Positions 1 to 11,067 of a DNA stretch of 29,718 nt are shown here, piece by piece. The notes under the pieces were generated by a model, which was not told the DNA's origin, searched no databases, and saw only the letters and a list, made by a program, of their open reading frames with translations. Position numbers and translations under genes: made by a program. This stretch comes from Priapulus caudatus (taxonomy: Eukaryota > Priapulida > Priapulimorpha > Priapulimorphida > Priapulidae). The stretch spans positions 1 to 29,718 of the forward strand of contig NW_014577950.1 in NCBI RefSeq assembly GCF_000485595.1, in the 5' to 3' direction. The stretch's first letter is position 1; every line of letters starts with the position of its first letter.

Positions 1-264
1 ATCTATACGGTAGTGATCAACTATGATCTATGCGGTAGTGATCAACTATGGTCTATACGGTAGTGATCAACTATGATCTATACGGTAGTGATCAACTATG
101 ATCTATACGGTAGTGATCAACTATGATCTATACGGTAGTGATCAACTATGGTCTATACAGTAGTGATCAACTATGATCTATACGGTAGTGATCAACTATG
201 GTCTATACGGTAGTGATCAACTATGATCTATACGGTAGTGATCAACTATGATCTATACGGTATG
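1..264. repeat. 25-bp minisatellite, about 10.5 copies
   Basis: Ten full units of 25 bp (ATCTATACGGTAGTGATCAA plus CTATG) run head to tail with only A/G or single-base variants at fixed places, followed by a partial unit that breaks up at the N at 265. The array joins directly to the duplicated P upstream block, which has a different left neighbour in its other two copies (about 6900 and 15610). It is therefore private to this copy or lies at a junction. No gene is seen in it. Confidence 0.95.
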
Positions 265-269
265 ANTAT

Positions 270-412
270 GCCATCTCGATATTGCTTGTATCTGCGATTT
301 GAAATTAATTACGTTCCTTGCTTGTACATGGAGTGCTGGCCTGATCTTGAGCTGGAGAGAGAGAGAGAGAAGATAATAGAGAAAGGGGGAGGAAGAGGAG
401 GGAGACACAGAG

Positions 413-453
<41 letters not shown>

Positions 454-617
454 GAGAAAGTAACTTGCGTACACTGCCAACCCGCACTTGAATGGTACTG
501 CAGCGACATCGCGTAGCCGCCGCGTTCTCTGCCCCCCCCCCACACACAATACATAAACACAACGCACGCACGCACAAGTGCACAGCACGCACGTACGCCC
601 CGCCTGCACGCACGCCT

Positions 618-659
<42 letters not shown>

Positions 660-660
660 N
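270..660. repeat. P upstream block, copy 1, truncated at an N
   Basis: The sequence beginning GCCATCTCGATATTGC, followed by a (GA)n tract (about 355-450), a poly-C/CACACA stretch and a (CA)n tract (about 617-659), recurs at about 6916 and 15624. There it forms the DNA upstream of the P-type transporter. Here the block stops in the CA tract at the N at 660. Everything that should follow, about 1.9 kb including exon 1, is missing, and the next base already lies in the intron 1 minisatellite. Confidence 0.85.
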
Positions 661-791
661 GATGGGTGGAGATGCAGGCTTAGGTAAGCAGTAGTAATAC
701 AGCCAGATGTATGGTGATGATGGGTGGAGATGCAGGCTTAGGTAAGCAGTAGTAATACAGCCAGATGTATGGTGATGATGGGTGGAGATGC
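661..791 (+). repeat. 58-bp splice-donor minisatellite, P-A remnant
   Basis: A partial unit and two full units of the 58-bp repeat start at about 676 and 734. Each full unit carries GGCTTAG followed by GTAAGCAGTAG, the same exon/intron junction found at the end of exon 1 in copy P-B. It lies immediately after the N at 660 and 120 bp before exon 2. Confidence 0.9.
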
Positions 792-911
792 AAGCAGTCG
801 TAGCACAACCACATAATATCTAAAGATCGACTATTACACTATCAATTTTTCGTAACATAGACTAAACGACGATGTGACGTGTGAACTTTGTCTTGTATTT
901 CGATCTCACAG

Positions 912-1223
912 CTCCGTTTGCCAGCATACTGTCTAATAAGTACGGTCACCGGCAAGTGATCATTGTGGGAGGTCTTCTAGCTGGCCTGGGTCTCTCTTCG
1001 TCATATTTCGCCACCACTCTCACCGCCATGTACATCAGCTACGGAGTAGCATTTGGTAAGGCTAGACTAAGAGAGACAAAACATGGAAAAAAATCGAAAC
1101 GCGGCACACGTTATCAGACTGTCTTGTATCATAAAATGAGAGTACAATGCGAAATGTCAGAGGGTGTGATATACTAAGCAAATGCAGCGACGTGACTATG
1201 GCAGACACAATGTTATACACACT

Positions 1224-1270
<47 letters not shown>

Positions 1271-1357
1271 CACACACAGCACACACACACATACACACAC
1301 ACACGCACGCACGCACGCGCGCGCCGCACACACACACACACAAAACCACACACACAC

Positions 1358-1396
<39 letters not shown>

Positions 1397-1409
1397 ACAC
1401 ACACACACA

Positions 1410-1454
<45 letters not shown>

Positions 1455-3664
1455 CACACACACTTGATATTACGTTCTAGCTTATTATCAACGCGTGTGG
1501 ATATATATATCAGTGGCGCGGCGACATATCAATTTTGCTAGAGTCACTTTGATGATCGTGAATGAGATATAAACGTATATATATATAATATATATATAAT
1601 ATATGCGATACCGTATACGGATATATATACGATTATATCTAGGTGCGTGGCCATGTGCCGCATCTGTCGCGATCAGCGTGCGGGTAGGTGCCGTGCATGC
1701 GGTGTACCTATGTGGGTGCTGCTGTGTATGTGTGCGTGTGAGTGTTTGTGTGTATGATGTGTGCGTGTGCGTGCGTGCCGTGCGTTGCGTGCGTGTGTGC
1801 GTGTGTGCGTGATGTGGGCGTGTTGTGGGGCGTGTGTGCCGTGCCCCGTGCGTCTGGCGCGCCTGCGCGTCGTGTGCGTAGCCGCTGCGTGTCAGTTTGC
1901 GTGCGCAGGCGTACTGCACGTGTGTAGTGCTCCACAGTGTATCTGTACTCCCCACGGACGCCAATTTTGAATTGTGCAGTTTATTTTATAATACGTATAA
2001 CGACTCATGCTAAGCTGTCGATGACGTTTCTTCGTGCGGCATGCGCGCTGCTCTTCTGCAGGCGCGGAGACTGCGACTATCCGTCAGCCCAGTCCAGTCT
2101 CCATCCTCGTCGTCTACTTCCGGACAGCGCATACTCGATCGGATCCGTCTCGTTGCATCTGCGGTACGGGCGTCGGCTCTCTGCTCTTCCCCTACCTCAC
2201 GGAGTTCCTTCTACAGCAGTACAACATCGGCGGTACCTTCCTCGTCTCCGGCGCCGTCACCTTGAACATCGTCGCTGCGGGCGCGCTGATGCGACCGCTG
2301 TCCGCGACGGTGGCGCCGCCGTCGGAGAAGATTCCTCCGCGGGAGGGCGCTGGCGACGGCGTCGACAACGTCGGCTTCTGCGATGACGATGCTGAGACGC
2401 TCAGCAGCGGTGTCGTCGTCTGCATCGAGTCGCACACCGCCCCGCAGTGCAGCGACGGCGCCACCGTCGCATGCAAAGATGGCGCCCGTGCGAAGGATGG
2501 CGCCGCTGCGATTACGTTTCCATGGCACCTGCTGAAGGACGCCGGCTTCATTCTGTTTGCGCTCTCGCTGACGCTGTTCATATTCGCCTATCTCAGTATC
2601 TACCAGCTGATGCCGCTGATAACCGACAAGCTGGGAGATGGCAGCTTCAGTGGCGCCACCATGATCGCCTTCATGAGCATCGCGGAGACGATCTGCCGCG
2701 TGCTGTGGGGCGTCGTCTGGGACCACGGCGTCTTCCGTAAACCCAACGTTCGAATGATTGGGATCGGTATACTGCTTTTCTTGAGCGGAGGTCTGGTGTT
2801 CGCCTGCATCTTCATCACAGTGAACGAGCTGCTGGCCGGATGGACGATGGTCACGGGTGTGTTGGTGGCCGGAGTTCTCTCCACCTTCATCCCCATCACG
2901 ATGGACATTGCCGGACCTACGCAAGTCGGCAACGGTTACTCGATAGTGATGGTCGGACAAGGGGCAGTGATGGCCGTGGGACCGCTGTTTACGGGTGAGA
3001 TATATAGTTACGGTTAAATTAAAATTACGTATTAATTAAGTACGTAATTAATTAAAAGTTAGTTTCTAACGTCTTCTAAATATGCGGCTTTAAAAAAAAT
3101 TACGTATTAATTAATAAAAGTTCGAAGTTTCTAACGTCTTCTAAATGTGCGGATTTTTATTGTGATATAAATGATTGAGCACAAGGATTACATGGAATCG
3201 CAATTAAGAGTACAGAGAGGGGTGGAATGAGGGGAGAGTGAGAGAGTGAGAGACGGGGAGAGAGAGAGAGAGAGAGAGAGAAAGAAAGAAAGCGAAATAG
3301 CGGGGTAGAGAAAGCACCAGTACGCTTAGCGACCCCAAGCAATGTCTGTGTCACGTTATAAATTAACACTTGATAGACCATAAACATTTAAAGTCTAAAG
3401 TCTTGCATAAAAACAGGATATCTCGTTGATACTTCGGGATCGGTGGATAGCGCCCTCTACCTACTCGGAGCTTCGTTCATCCTAGGAGGAATCTTCGTCG
3501 GAGTCATTCCTCTGGTGCGACGGTGCCGCCACCCTGAGACAGAAATATCAAGTACTGAGACGGATTACAGTGATGATAATCTCCAAGGAAACACGACAAA
3601 CGTGAAGATATTTGCAGAGGTTTCGTACTTAGACAACGATCGCTTTCTGTCTACAAGATTGTAA
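912..3664 (+). CDS. SLC16/monocarboxylate-transporter-like MFS protein, P type, copy P-A (5' incomplete)
   Basis: Predicted 12-helix plasma-membrane transporter of the SLC16 (MCT) branch of the MFS; the substrate cannot be told. Exons: 2 at 912-1055 (acceptor after CTCACAG, donor GTAAGG), 3 at 2062-2994 (acceptor CTTCTGCAG, donor GTGAGA) and 4 at 3417-3664 (acceptor AAAAACAG, stop TAA). All junctions are phase 1. Exon 2 gives a helix beginning PFASILSNKYGHR. Exon 3 gives GVGSLLFPYL, a long hydrophilic loop (as MCTs have between TM6 and TM7), then FPWHLLKDAG, SGATMIAFMS and RVLWGVVWDH. Exon 4 gives the last helix (YLLGASFILGGIFVG) and an acidic tail. The first ~90 bases of exon 3 read correctly only if small indels are allowed, when compared with M2. 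Exon 1 is absent because the sequence jumps at the N at 660. The full protein would be about 510 residues. Family assignment is firm; gene integrity is uncertain. Confidence 0.85.
1056..2061 (+). other. P-A intron 2: (CA)n, AT and GT-rich tracts
   Basis: The intron holds a (CA)n tract with a few interruptions (about 1227-1454), an (AT)n patch (about 1578-1630) and a GT/GC-rich stretch (about 1690-1925). No coding sequence is visible. The same order is seen in P-B intron 2 (9654-11067), where the CA tract is about 450 bp longer. Confidence 0.85.
3021..3153 (+). repeat. Imperfect tandem duplication of about 70 bp in P-A intron 3
   Basis: Two copies (about 3021-3091 and 3096-3153) share TTACGTATTAATTAA and TTTCTAACGTCTTCTAAAT followed by GTGCGG or ATGCGG. 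The rest of the intron, up to 3416, holds a GA tract (about 3236-3296) and no coding sequence. Confidence 0.8.
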
Positions 3665-4026
<362 letters not shown>

Positions 4027-4028
<2 letters not shown>

Positions 4029-4629
4029 CAGGAGAGTGCAGCGCGCATGGCGCAAGAATATAAACGTCATGCGTCGCTAATATATCATCAGGAGCTAATA
4101 ATGAGCAGTATTATATAATTTTGTAATTAATTTGTGCAGGTAATATTTGTCATTGATTAGCTCCTGATATGCAGTCGGTATATCGGATGCATTAAGGTGA
4201 CTCTACACAATTCAAAATGTGAATGAGCACATGCATATAAGCTTTATACTGATGAGCTTTTGCGTGGGCCCAATCTATGTACGCTAAAACCTCGCGCTAA
4301 TACGTGTCAGTTTCTTCGATAATATGAAGGAGCGAAATATAATACGAGGATAATAATATCAGCGAGTGAACAATCTATGATTTATTTCACTCGCTGATAA
4401 TATGTACACGTTTCGCACAGAATATTGGTATGTATGCGACCGTCCCGCGCAGACAACTACAAACGTAAATATGTCTAAGTTATATATATACTTATAGTAT
4501 ATATATATATATATTATATATATATCTATATATATATATATATATGATATATAACTAGACATAATATATATATATTATATTAGAAATTACACAAGCACAC
4601 AGCACACAGGCAGTCTATATATTCTCTAC
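4027..4629 (-). other. M3 intron 2 with two palindromic elements
   Basis: This matches M2 intron 2 (from 22108) starting immediately beside the exon 3 acceptor. Exons 3 and 4 of M3 are missing, and the join falls in GA/GCAGGAGAG sequence. It includes palindrome H1 (4088-4167) and a diverged H3 (about 4355-4405), with an AT tract at about 4480-4580. Confidence 0.75.
4088..4167. mobile_element. Palindromic mini-element H1 (M3 copy)
   Basis: Same element as 22165-22239, with a few single-base insertions, at the same intron position. TATCA lies on the left (4083-4087) and TATGCA on the right. Confidence 0.7.
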
Positions 4630-5201
4630 CAAATACGGTCCGTAATGTACAGATAAGGCCGGGTATTGCTATGGCGCGAAGTATGATGCTCATGCCCCGC
4701 CCGCCTAACACTGCGCACCACGACCATCACCCGTCTGTGACGCATAGTTGTTTGCACACGTGCTCGAGATGGGAAGGCTGAATAATTATATGTATATTTA
4801 TAGCTGGGGCGTTAATCCGTCGTCCAGATGTGAAATACTGCCGATAGCGCCCATGCGTCACCAACGTCACTATTTACAGGAAAAGGAGAGGAGCTGAAAT
4901 TATATATATCTAATATATATTTTGATATATATATATACACTATTATGTAAGTGTTATGAGCTATCTCCTATCTCTCCCTCTATATATATATATATATATA
5001 CGTAGCTAACTCCCACTATCCACCCGTCAACGGGCGCGACCATGTTGGCATGCGTAGACACGGCAGCAGCTCGTGCTGGCAGTATGCGCAAAACTCTTCA
5101 GCTGCCCAAACGACTAGCATGTTAGCGAGGAAGGCCGCCCCCCAAACAGCACATCCATCACAGCCTCGGCGTTCGGAACTTCAACAGGCGATGACGCTCA
5201 T
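4630..5201 (-). pseudogene. SLC16-like transporter, M type, copy M3 (exons 1-2 only)
   Basis: Exon 2 is at 4630-4777 (148 bp against 144 in M1, so frame-shifting indels are present). Exon 1 runs from the start codon at 5201 down to about 5006, where it ends inside the GVAYAL part and joins an (AT)n tract. The donor site and the GT-rich intron 1 of the other copies are missing. The reverse strand still reads the FGASSLTCLSFGQLKSFGI helix with a few indels. Exons 3-4 are absent. As assembled it cannot encode a transporter; it is either a decayed duplicate or a misassembled unit. Confidence 0.75.
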
Positions 5202-6890
5202 TCGCGCAGTTCGGGTTCGAATCTCTGTCGCTACTTTGGAAGTTGAACATGAAGCTAAAAAGAAAACTTTGAATCGCTTCAGGAAGGCTTGGCTGTATCC
5301 AGCCGCTCGTTGGCCACTCCGCAGAAACACTGGTGCCATCTCGTGCGGAACTAGACACTAGACTGTTATGATCCTAGAGATATAGTGTGTCATATGCGTG
5401 TGTCTTTACTGAGTGCTTACCGTCGTCACTACCGGTGTGTAAGCTTAGTGCACGCTAATAGTGTATTCATAATGTCTGTGTCATATGCCGGGGCAAGCAG
5501 CGTGCGTGAGTGCACGGATGGCTACAAGTTCACTTGCCGTCTTTTAAACTCTTGATTCCGTAACAGGCGATAATCGGGCGTTGTTCTTATCTCTAGACGC
5601 GTAATCTTTGCATACGAACGTGCACCATGCGAGCTCCCCGTATAAATAACTTACACGAGAGCAATGCTTTGCCATGGTGTTGCTGATTCACCGACAAGGC
5701 CCTTGAGGCTCAAGTTTCAAGAAGAGCTAAAAGAGCGAAGCGGTGGCGAGCGACGGGCTGAGACGCTAGCGAAACTTTTTTAATCGCAGCACCCAGTACT
5801 GGCGACGTGCTCTCTAGGAACATTGCAAGAATTCAGCGCGAATACTGCTTCTATCGGGCCAACTATTAGGGGCATCCAGAAACTCCGCTTTGTTTGCGGG
5901 TTTTTGGCTATATTAATTTCGAATTAATTTCAGTTTCACACAGGAAATAGAGGATTTGCGCATGCCCCGTTCGTCGCACGAAAATACTAGAGCTGCGGCC
6001 GCAAATTATGAATTAATCATTCTCGTGGCTTATCCGACTTAGGGAAATCATGGTAATTCGTGCGACGAGCCTGGTATCTGCGAATCTGCAGAGCGCCATC
6101 TTTTTTCGTACGCGCCAACGGCGATAGGCACATAATGATATACGTATATATCCTATGCTGACATGCGGTCAGTCCGTTGATTGGCCATGCGTATCTTCCT
6201 TTGGCCGTTTTTATCCTCGGCAGCCAACTTGCGAGTCTTATATTTCTCGCTAATTTTACAGAGATATGAACAACATTGCTCAAGCAGTCAGTTTCTAGTT
6301 TTTACCCGACGCATATAAATCACAATATCTTGGTTATATGTATGGTTCACCTACTACTCATGGAATAATATTCTCAATTCAACCTTTTGTTTTATTCATG
6401 TATTCAATCTAAATTCATTGTAGTTACTTTATTGATCACATATTTCTCTACACGCAATGTAAGAAAACATTTCAGTTCTGACTCAACTTCCGTTTTAATT
6501 CTGTGTCGTGCTTACTATTGGTATCACATATGTGCGCTAATATTAGAGAGGGCTATTAGATTATGGTAGAGATTCTGCCCCTTAATTATATTTTCTAAGC
6601 CACAATATCACGATGTGTTATGTCTTGCCGAAAGAATAATAATAACTGAAAAAGATAATACGTTTAATACAACTTTATTAACTCAAAAAACACGGCATTA
6701 CAGCTAGCGAGGCTGAGCTGTTATAAAACGTCGCTGCGCGTACACGCACTCGCTAGGCGCGTCCCAACACCAAGCGATCGAGTGCAACGAAGACCTGCTG
6801 TTTTGCTGCTTGAACTATACATTCTAGAAGCCAAACTTTAGCACTAGCTATAATTTAACAGCAATAGAAAATGAAGAGTGATTTATATCA
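5202..6890. repeat. M upstream block (R), copy 1
   Basis: About 1.7 kb lie 5' of M3 exon 1. The block recurs at 13971-15600, in part at 18353-19050, and at 23723-24680, with many single-base indels between copies. It should contain the 5' UTR and promoter of M genes (on -) and part of the divergent intergenic region. At about 6660-6690 the - strand has an AATAAAG motif inside a stretch kept in copy 2 as well. No coding sequence is recognised. Confidence 0.75.
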
Positions 6891-7679
6891 CAATATGCAT
6901 CCCACAACATTTGATATGCCATCTCGATATTGCTTGTATCTGCGATTTGAAATTAATTACGTTCCTTGCTTGTACATGGAGTGCTGGCCTGATTTGAGCT
7001 GAGAAGAGAGAGAGAGAAAGAGAAGAGAATAGAGAAAGGGGAGGAAGAGGAGAGAGACACAGAGAAAGAAAGTGAGAGAGAGAGAGAGAGATTAGAGAGA
7101 GAAGTAACTTGCGTACACTGCCAACCCGCACTTGAATGGTACTGCAGCGACCATCGCGTAGCCGCCGCGTTCCCTGTCCCCCCCCCCCACACACAACAAT
7201 ACATAAACACCCCGTCCATAAACATTCCTGTCCCCCCCCCACACACAATACAGTAAACACAACGCGACGCACGCACAAGTGCAGCGCACGCACGTTACGC
7301 CCGCACGCACGGCTGTACACACACGTACGCACGCAAACACAACACACACACACACACATCACACACACACACACACACCACACACACACGCACGCACGCA
7401 CATACATATAGCACGGCACGTCGGTATAAACGTGGCACATAGGCCATTATCTATCTATCTATCTATTCTATCTATCGCTCTCTCTGTCTCTCCCCTCTCT
7501 CTCTCTCTCTCTCTCTCTCCGCTCCGTCACTCTCTCTCCCTTTCTTTCTATTTCGCTCTCTCGATCGCTCTTTAGCTTTCTCGCGCGCGTTCTCTCTCTC
7601 TCTCTCTCTCGTTCTCTCGTTCCCTCCCTATCCATCTTACACACACGCGCGCTAACGCGCATACACATACACGCACGTA

Positions 7680-7723
<44 letters not shown>

Positions 7724-7760
7724 CCGCCCCATATACTATATATATATAGTATATATATAT

Positions 7761-7806
<46 letters not shown>

Positions 7807-8728
7807 AGAGGAGAAAGAGAGAGAGAGCTAGAGAGCTAGAGAGCTAGAGCTAGAGAGCTAGAGAGCTAGAGAGATAGATAGGTAGATAGATAGAGACCTA
7901 GCTAGAGAGCTAGAGAGCTAGATAGATAGATGGATAATGGATAGATTGATAGATGGATAGATGATGATGGATAGATGGATAGATGGATAGATGGATAGAT
8001 GGATAGATGGATAGATGGATAGATGGATAGATGGATAGATAGATAGATAGATAGATGTAACTCGAAGATACGCGAGCACGGACTCACGTGACGAGAATGA
8101 ACTTTACGCAAATGTTTGTCAGGCAAACATTTCACGATCGTAACATGAAATCTGCCCGTCTAGCTTACACCGTCTTCCATCCGACGCCCACATAGCAGTC
8201 AGTGATAAGCAAGACGCAGTAAAACTACTGGACTATTTACCGCGATAAAATACAATGTCATACGTAATAAATTCTGAAATCGCGTTGATCCGGACGGTGA
8301 AACACACGGTAGTCATCATACGCTCGCACATACGTAGGCGCGCAGACGCTCACACACGCATACTCTCGCACATACACGCGCGAACACGCACGCGCTCACA
8401 CACGCATACGCTCGCACATACACGCGCGCACACACGCATACGCTCGCACATACACGCGCGCACACACGCATACGCTCGCACATACACGCTCGCACACGCA
8501 CGCGCGCACACACGCATACGACCGCACATACACGCTCGCACACGCACGCGCGCACGCACGCGCGCGCAAACGCTCACACACGCGCGCACACGCACACACA
8601 ACACACACACACACACACATACATACATACACACACACACACACAGGGGGCGCTCCCTAACCCGACTGATTCGTCCGAGAATCGTCTGGGAAGTTCTTTC
8701 TCCGCGCACGCGGGCGTCTGCGGCGACG
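6891..8728. repeat. P upstream block, copy 2, rich in simple repeats
   Basis: The order is GA tract (about 7000-7105), poly-C and CA tracts (7180-7400), TCTA/CT tracts (7445-7625), a (CGCA)n-like tract (7675-7722), AT and GA tracts (7731-7860), CTAGAGAG repeats, a GATGGATA-type array (about 7920-8056), about 280 bp of unique-looking DNA, then a CGCACACACGCATACGCT-type minisatellite (about 8335-8645). It ends 80 bp before P-B exon 1, so it must hold that gene's promoter and 5' UTR. I cannot place a TATA box or start site. Confidence 0.8.
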
Positions 8729-8926
8729 ATGACGACATGGCGATCGGACGCCGACGGCAGGGACGGAGCTGGGCGTGGATGTGCTGCCTCGGGGCTTCTT
8801 TATCACGTGCTGTCCATCGGCCAGCTGAAGACGTTTGGCATCATGCAGCTGGAGTTGATGAAGGTGTTTGATTCGGGCGTGGCGCTGACGGCGTGGGTGA
8901 ACGGCCTTGCCTACGCAATGACGTTT

Positions 8927-9391
8927 GGCTTAGGTAAGCAGTAGTAATACAGCCAGATGTATGGTGATGATGGGTGGAGATGCAGGCTTAGGTAACAGTA
9001 GTAATACAGCCAGATGTATGGTGAACGATGGGTGGAGATGCAGCTTAGGTAAGCAGTAGTAATACAGCCAGATGTATGGTGACGATGGGTGGGGATACAG
9101 GCTTACGTAAGCAGTAGTAATACAGCCAGATGTATGGTGACGATGGGTGGAGATGCAGGCTTAGGTAAGCAGTAGTAATACAGCCAGATGTATGGTAATG
9201 CATGGGTGGAGATGCAGGCTTAGGTAAGCAGTAGTAATACAGCCAGATGTATGGTGATGATGGGTGGAGATGCAGGCTTAGGTAAGCAGTAGTAATACAG
9301 CCAGATGTATGGTGATGATGGGTGGAGATGCAGGCTTAGGTAAGCAGTAGTAATACAGCCAGATGTATGGTGATGATGGCGTGGAGATGCA
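8927..9391 (+). repeat. 58-bp minisatellite repeating the exon 1 splice donor (8 units)
   Basis: The first unit starts with the true exon 1 donor (GGCTTAG, then GTAAGCAGTAG). Seven more units follow at 56-59 bp spacing, each with GGCTTAG or a one-base variant, GTAAGCAG, AATACAGCCAGATGTATGG and GGGTGGAGATGCAG. Unit 2 has lost a base of the donor and unit 4 has CTTACGTAAG. Reading from exon 1 into any unit meets an in-frame TAG after three codons. Confidence 0.95.
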
Positions 9392-9653
9392 AGCAGTCGT
9401 AGCACAACACATAATATCTAAAGATCGACTATTACACTATCAATTTTTCGTAACATAGACTAAACGACGATGTGACGTGTGAAATTGGTCTTGTATTTCG
9501 ATCTCACAGCTCCGTTTGCCAGCATACTGTCTAATAAGTACGGTCACCGGCAAGTGATCATTGCGGGAGGTCTTCTAGCTGGCCTGGGTCTCTCTTCGTC
9601 ATATTTCGCCACCACTCTCACCGCCATGTACATCAGCTACGGAGTAGCATTTG

Positions 9654-10373
9654 GTAAGGCTAGACTAAGAGAGACAAAACATGGAAAAATCGAAACGCGG
9701 CACAACGTTATCAGACTGTCTTGTATTCATAAAATGAGAGTACAATGCGAAATGTCATAGGGTGTGATATACTAAGCAAATGTAGCGACGTGACTATGGC
9801 AGACACAATGTTGTTGGGTACGCACGCACACACACACACGCACGAACGCACGCACGGCACACACCACACACACACACACACCCACACACAACACAACACA
9901 AACACGCACACACACCACCGCACACGTATGCACACAGCACGCCCACCCACACACACAACCACACAAACACACCAACACACACACACACACACCACGCACA
10001 CACACGCACACGCACGGCACACACACACACAAACGCACACACACACACACACACACAGACCCACACACACACACCACACACTCAAACACACACACACACA
10101 CACACACACCCACATACACACACACGCACGCATGCATACACACACGACACACACCACACACACCACACACACACACACATACAACACACACACACACGCA
10201 CGCATGCATACACACTCTCACACACACACACACTCCACACGCACATACACACGCACGCACGCGCGCACACACTCTCTCACACACACACACACACACACCA
10301 CACACACACACACACACAAACACCACACACACACACACATACACACACACACACACGCACGCACGCGCGCGCG

Positions 10374-10423
<50 letters not shown>

Positions 10424-10447
10424 ACACACACAACACAACACACACAC

Positions 10448-10511
<64 letters not shown>

Positions 10512-10617
10512 ACACTTGATATTACTTCTAGTTTTATCAACGCGTGTGTATATATATATAGTGGCGCGGCGACATATAATTTTGCAGAGTCACTTTATGA
10601 TCGTGAAGAGATATAAA

Positions 10618-10662
<45 letters not shown>

Positions 10663-11067
10663 ACGTATACGGTATATATACGATTATATCTAGGTGCGTG
10701 GCCATTGTGCGCATCTGTGCGTGCGTGCGTGGGTAGGTGCGTGCATGCGTGTGTACCTATGTGTGTGTGTGTATGTGTGCTTGTGAGTGTTTATGTGTAT
10801 ATGTGTGCGTGTGCGTGCGTGCGTGCGTGCGTGTGTGCGTGTGTGCGTGTGTGCGTGTGTGGCGTGTGTGCGTGCGTGCGTGCGTGCGCGCGCGCGCGTG
10901 TGTGCGTGCGTGCGTGCGTGCGTGCGATCGTACTCACGTGTGTAGTGTCACAGTGTATCTGTACTCACGGACGCAATTTTGAATTGTGCAGTTATTTTAT
11001 AATTACGTATAACGATATGCTAACGTCGATGACGTTCTTCTTGCGCATGCGCGCTGCTCTTCTGCAG
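9654..11067 (+). other. P-B intron 2: very long (CA)n, AT and GT tracts
   Basis: An interrupted (CA)n tract of about 690 bp (9826-10513), an (AT)n tract (about 10619-10660) and a (GTGC)n/(GT)n tract (10715-10930) fill this intron. Long apparent frames here encode only His/Thr or Cys/Val runs and are not genes. Confidence 0.85.

Noticed and set aside
6660-6690. AATAAAG on the - strand in R copies 1 and 2 as a gene end
   Set aside because: No coding sequence on the - strand lies just upstream of it, so I cannot tie it to a transcript.
7675-8060. Regularly spaced repeats (CGCA, CTAGAGAG and GATGGATA arrays) as a possible CRISPR-like array
   Set aside because: There are no unique spacers; these are plain micro- and minisatellites in an animal genome.
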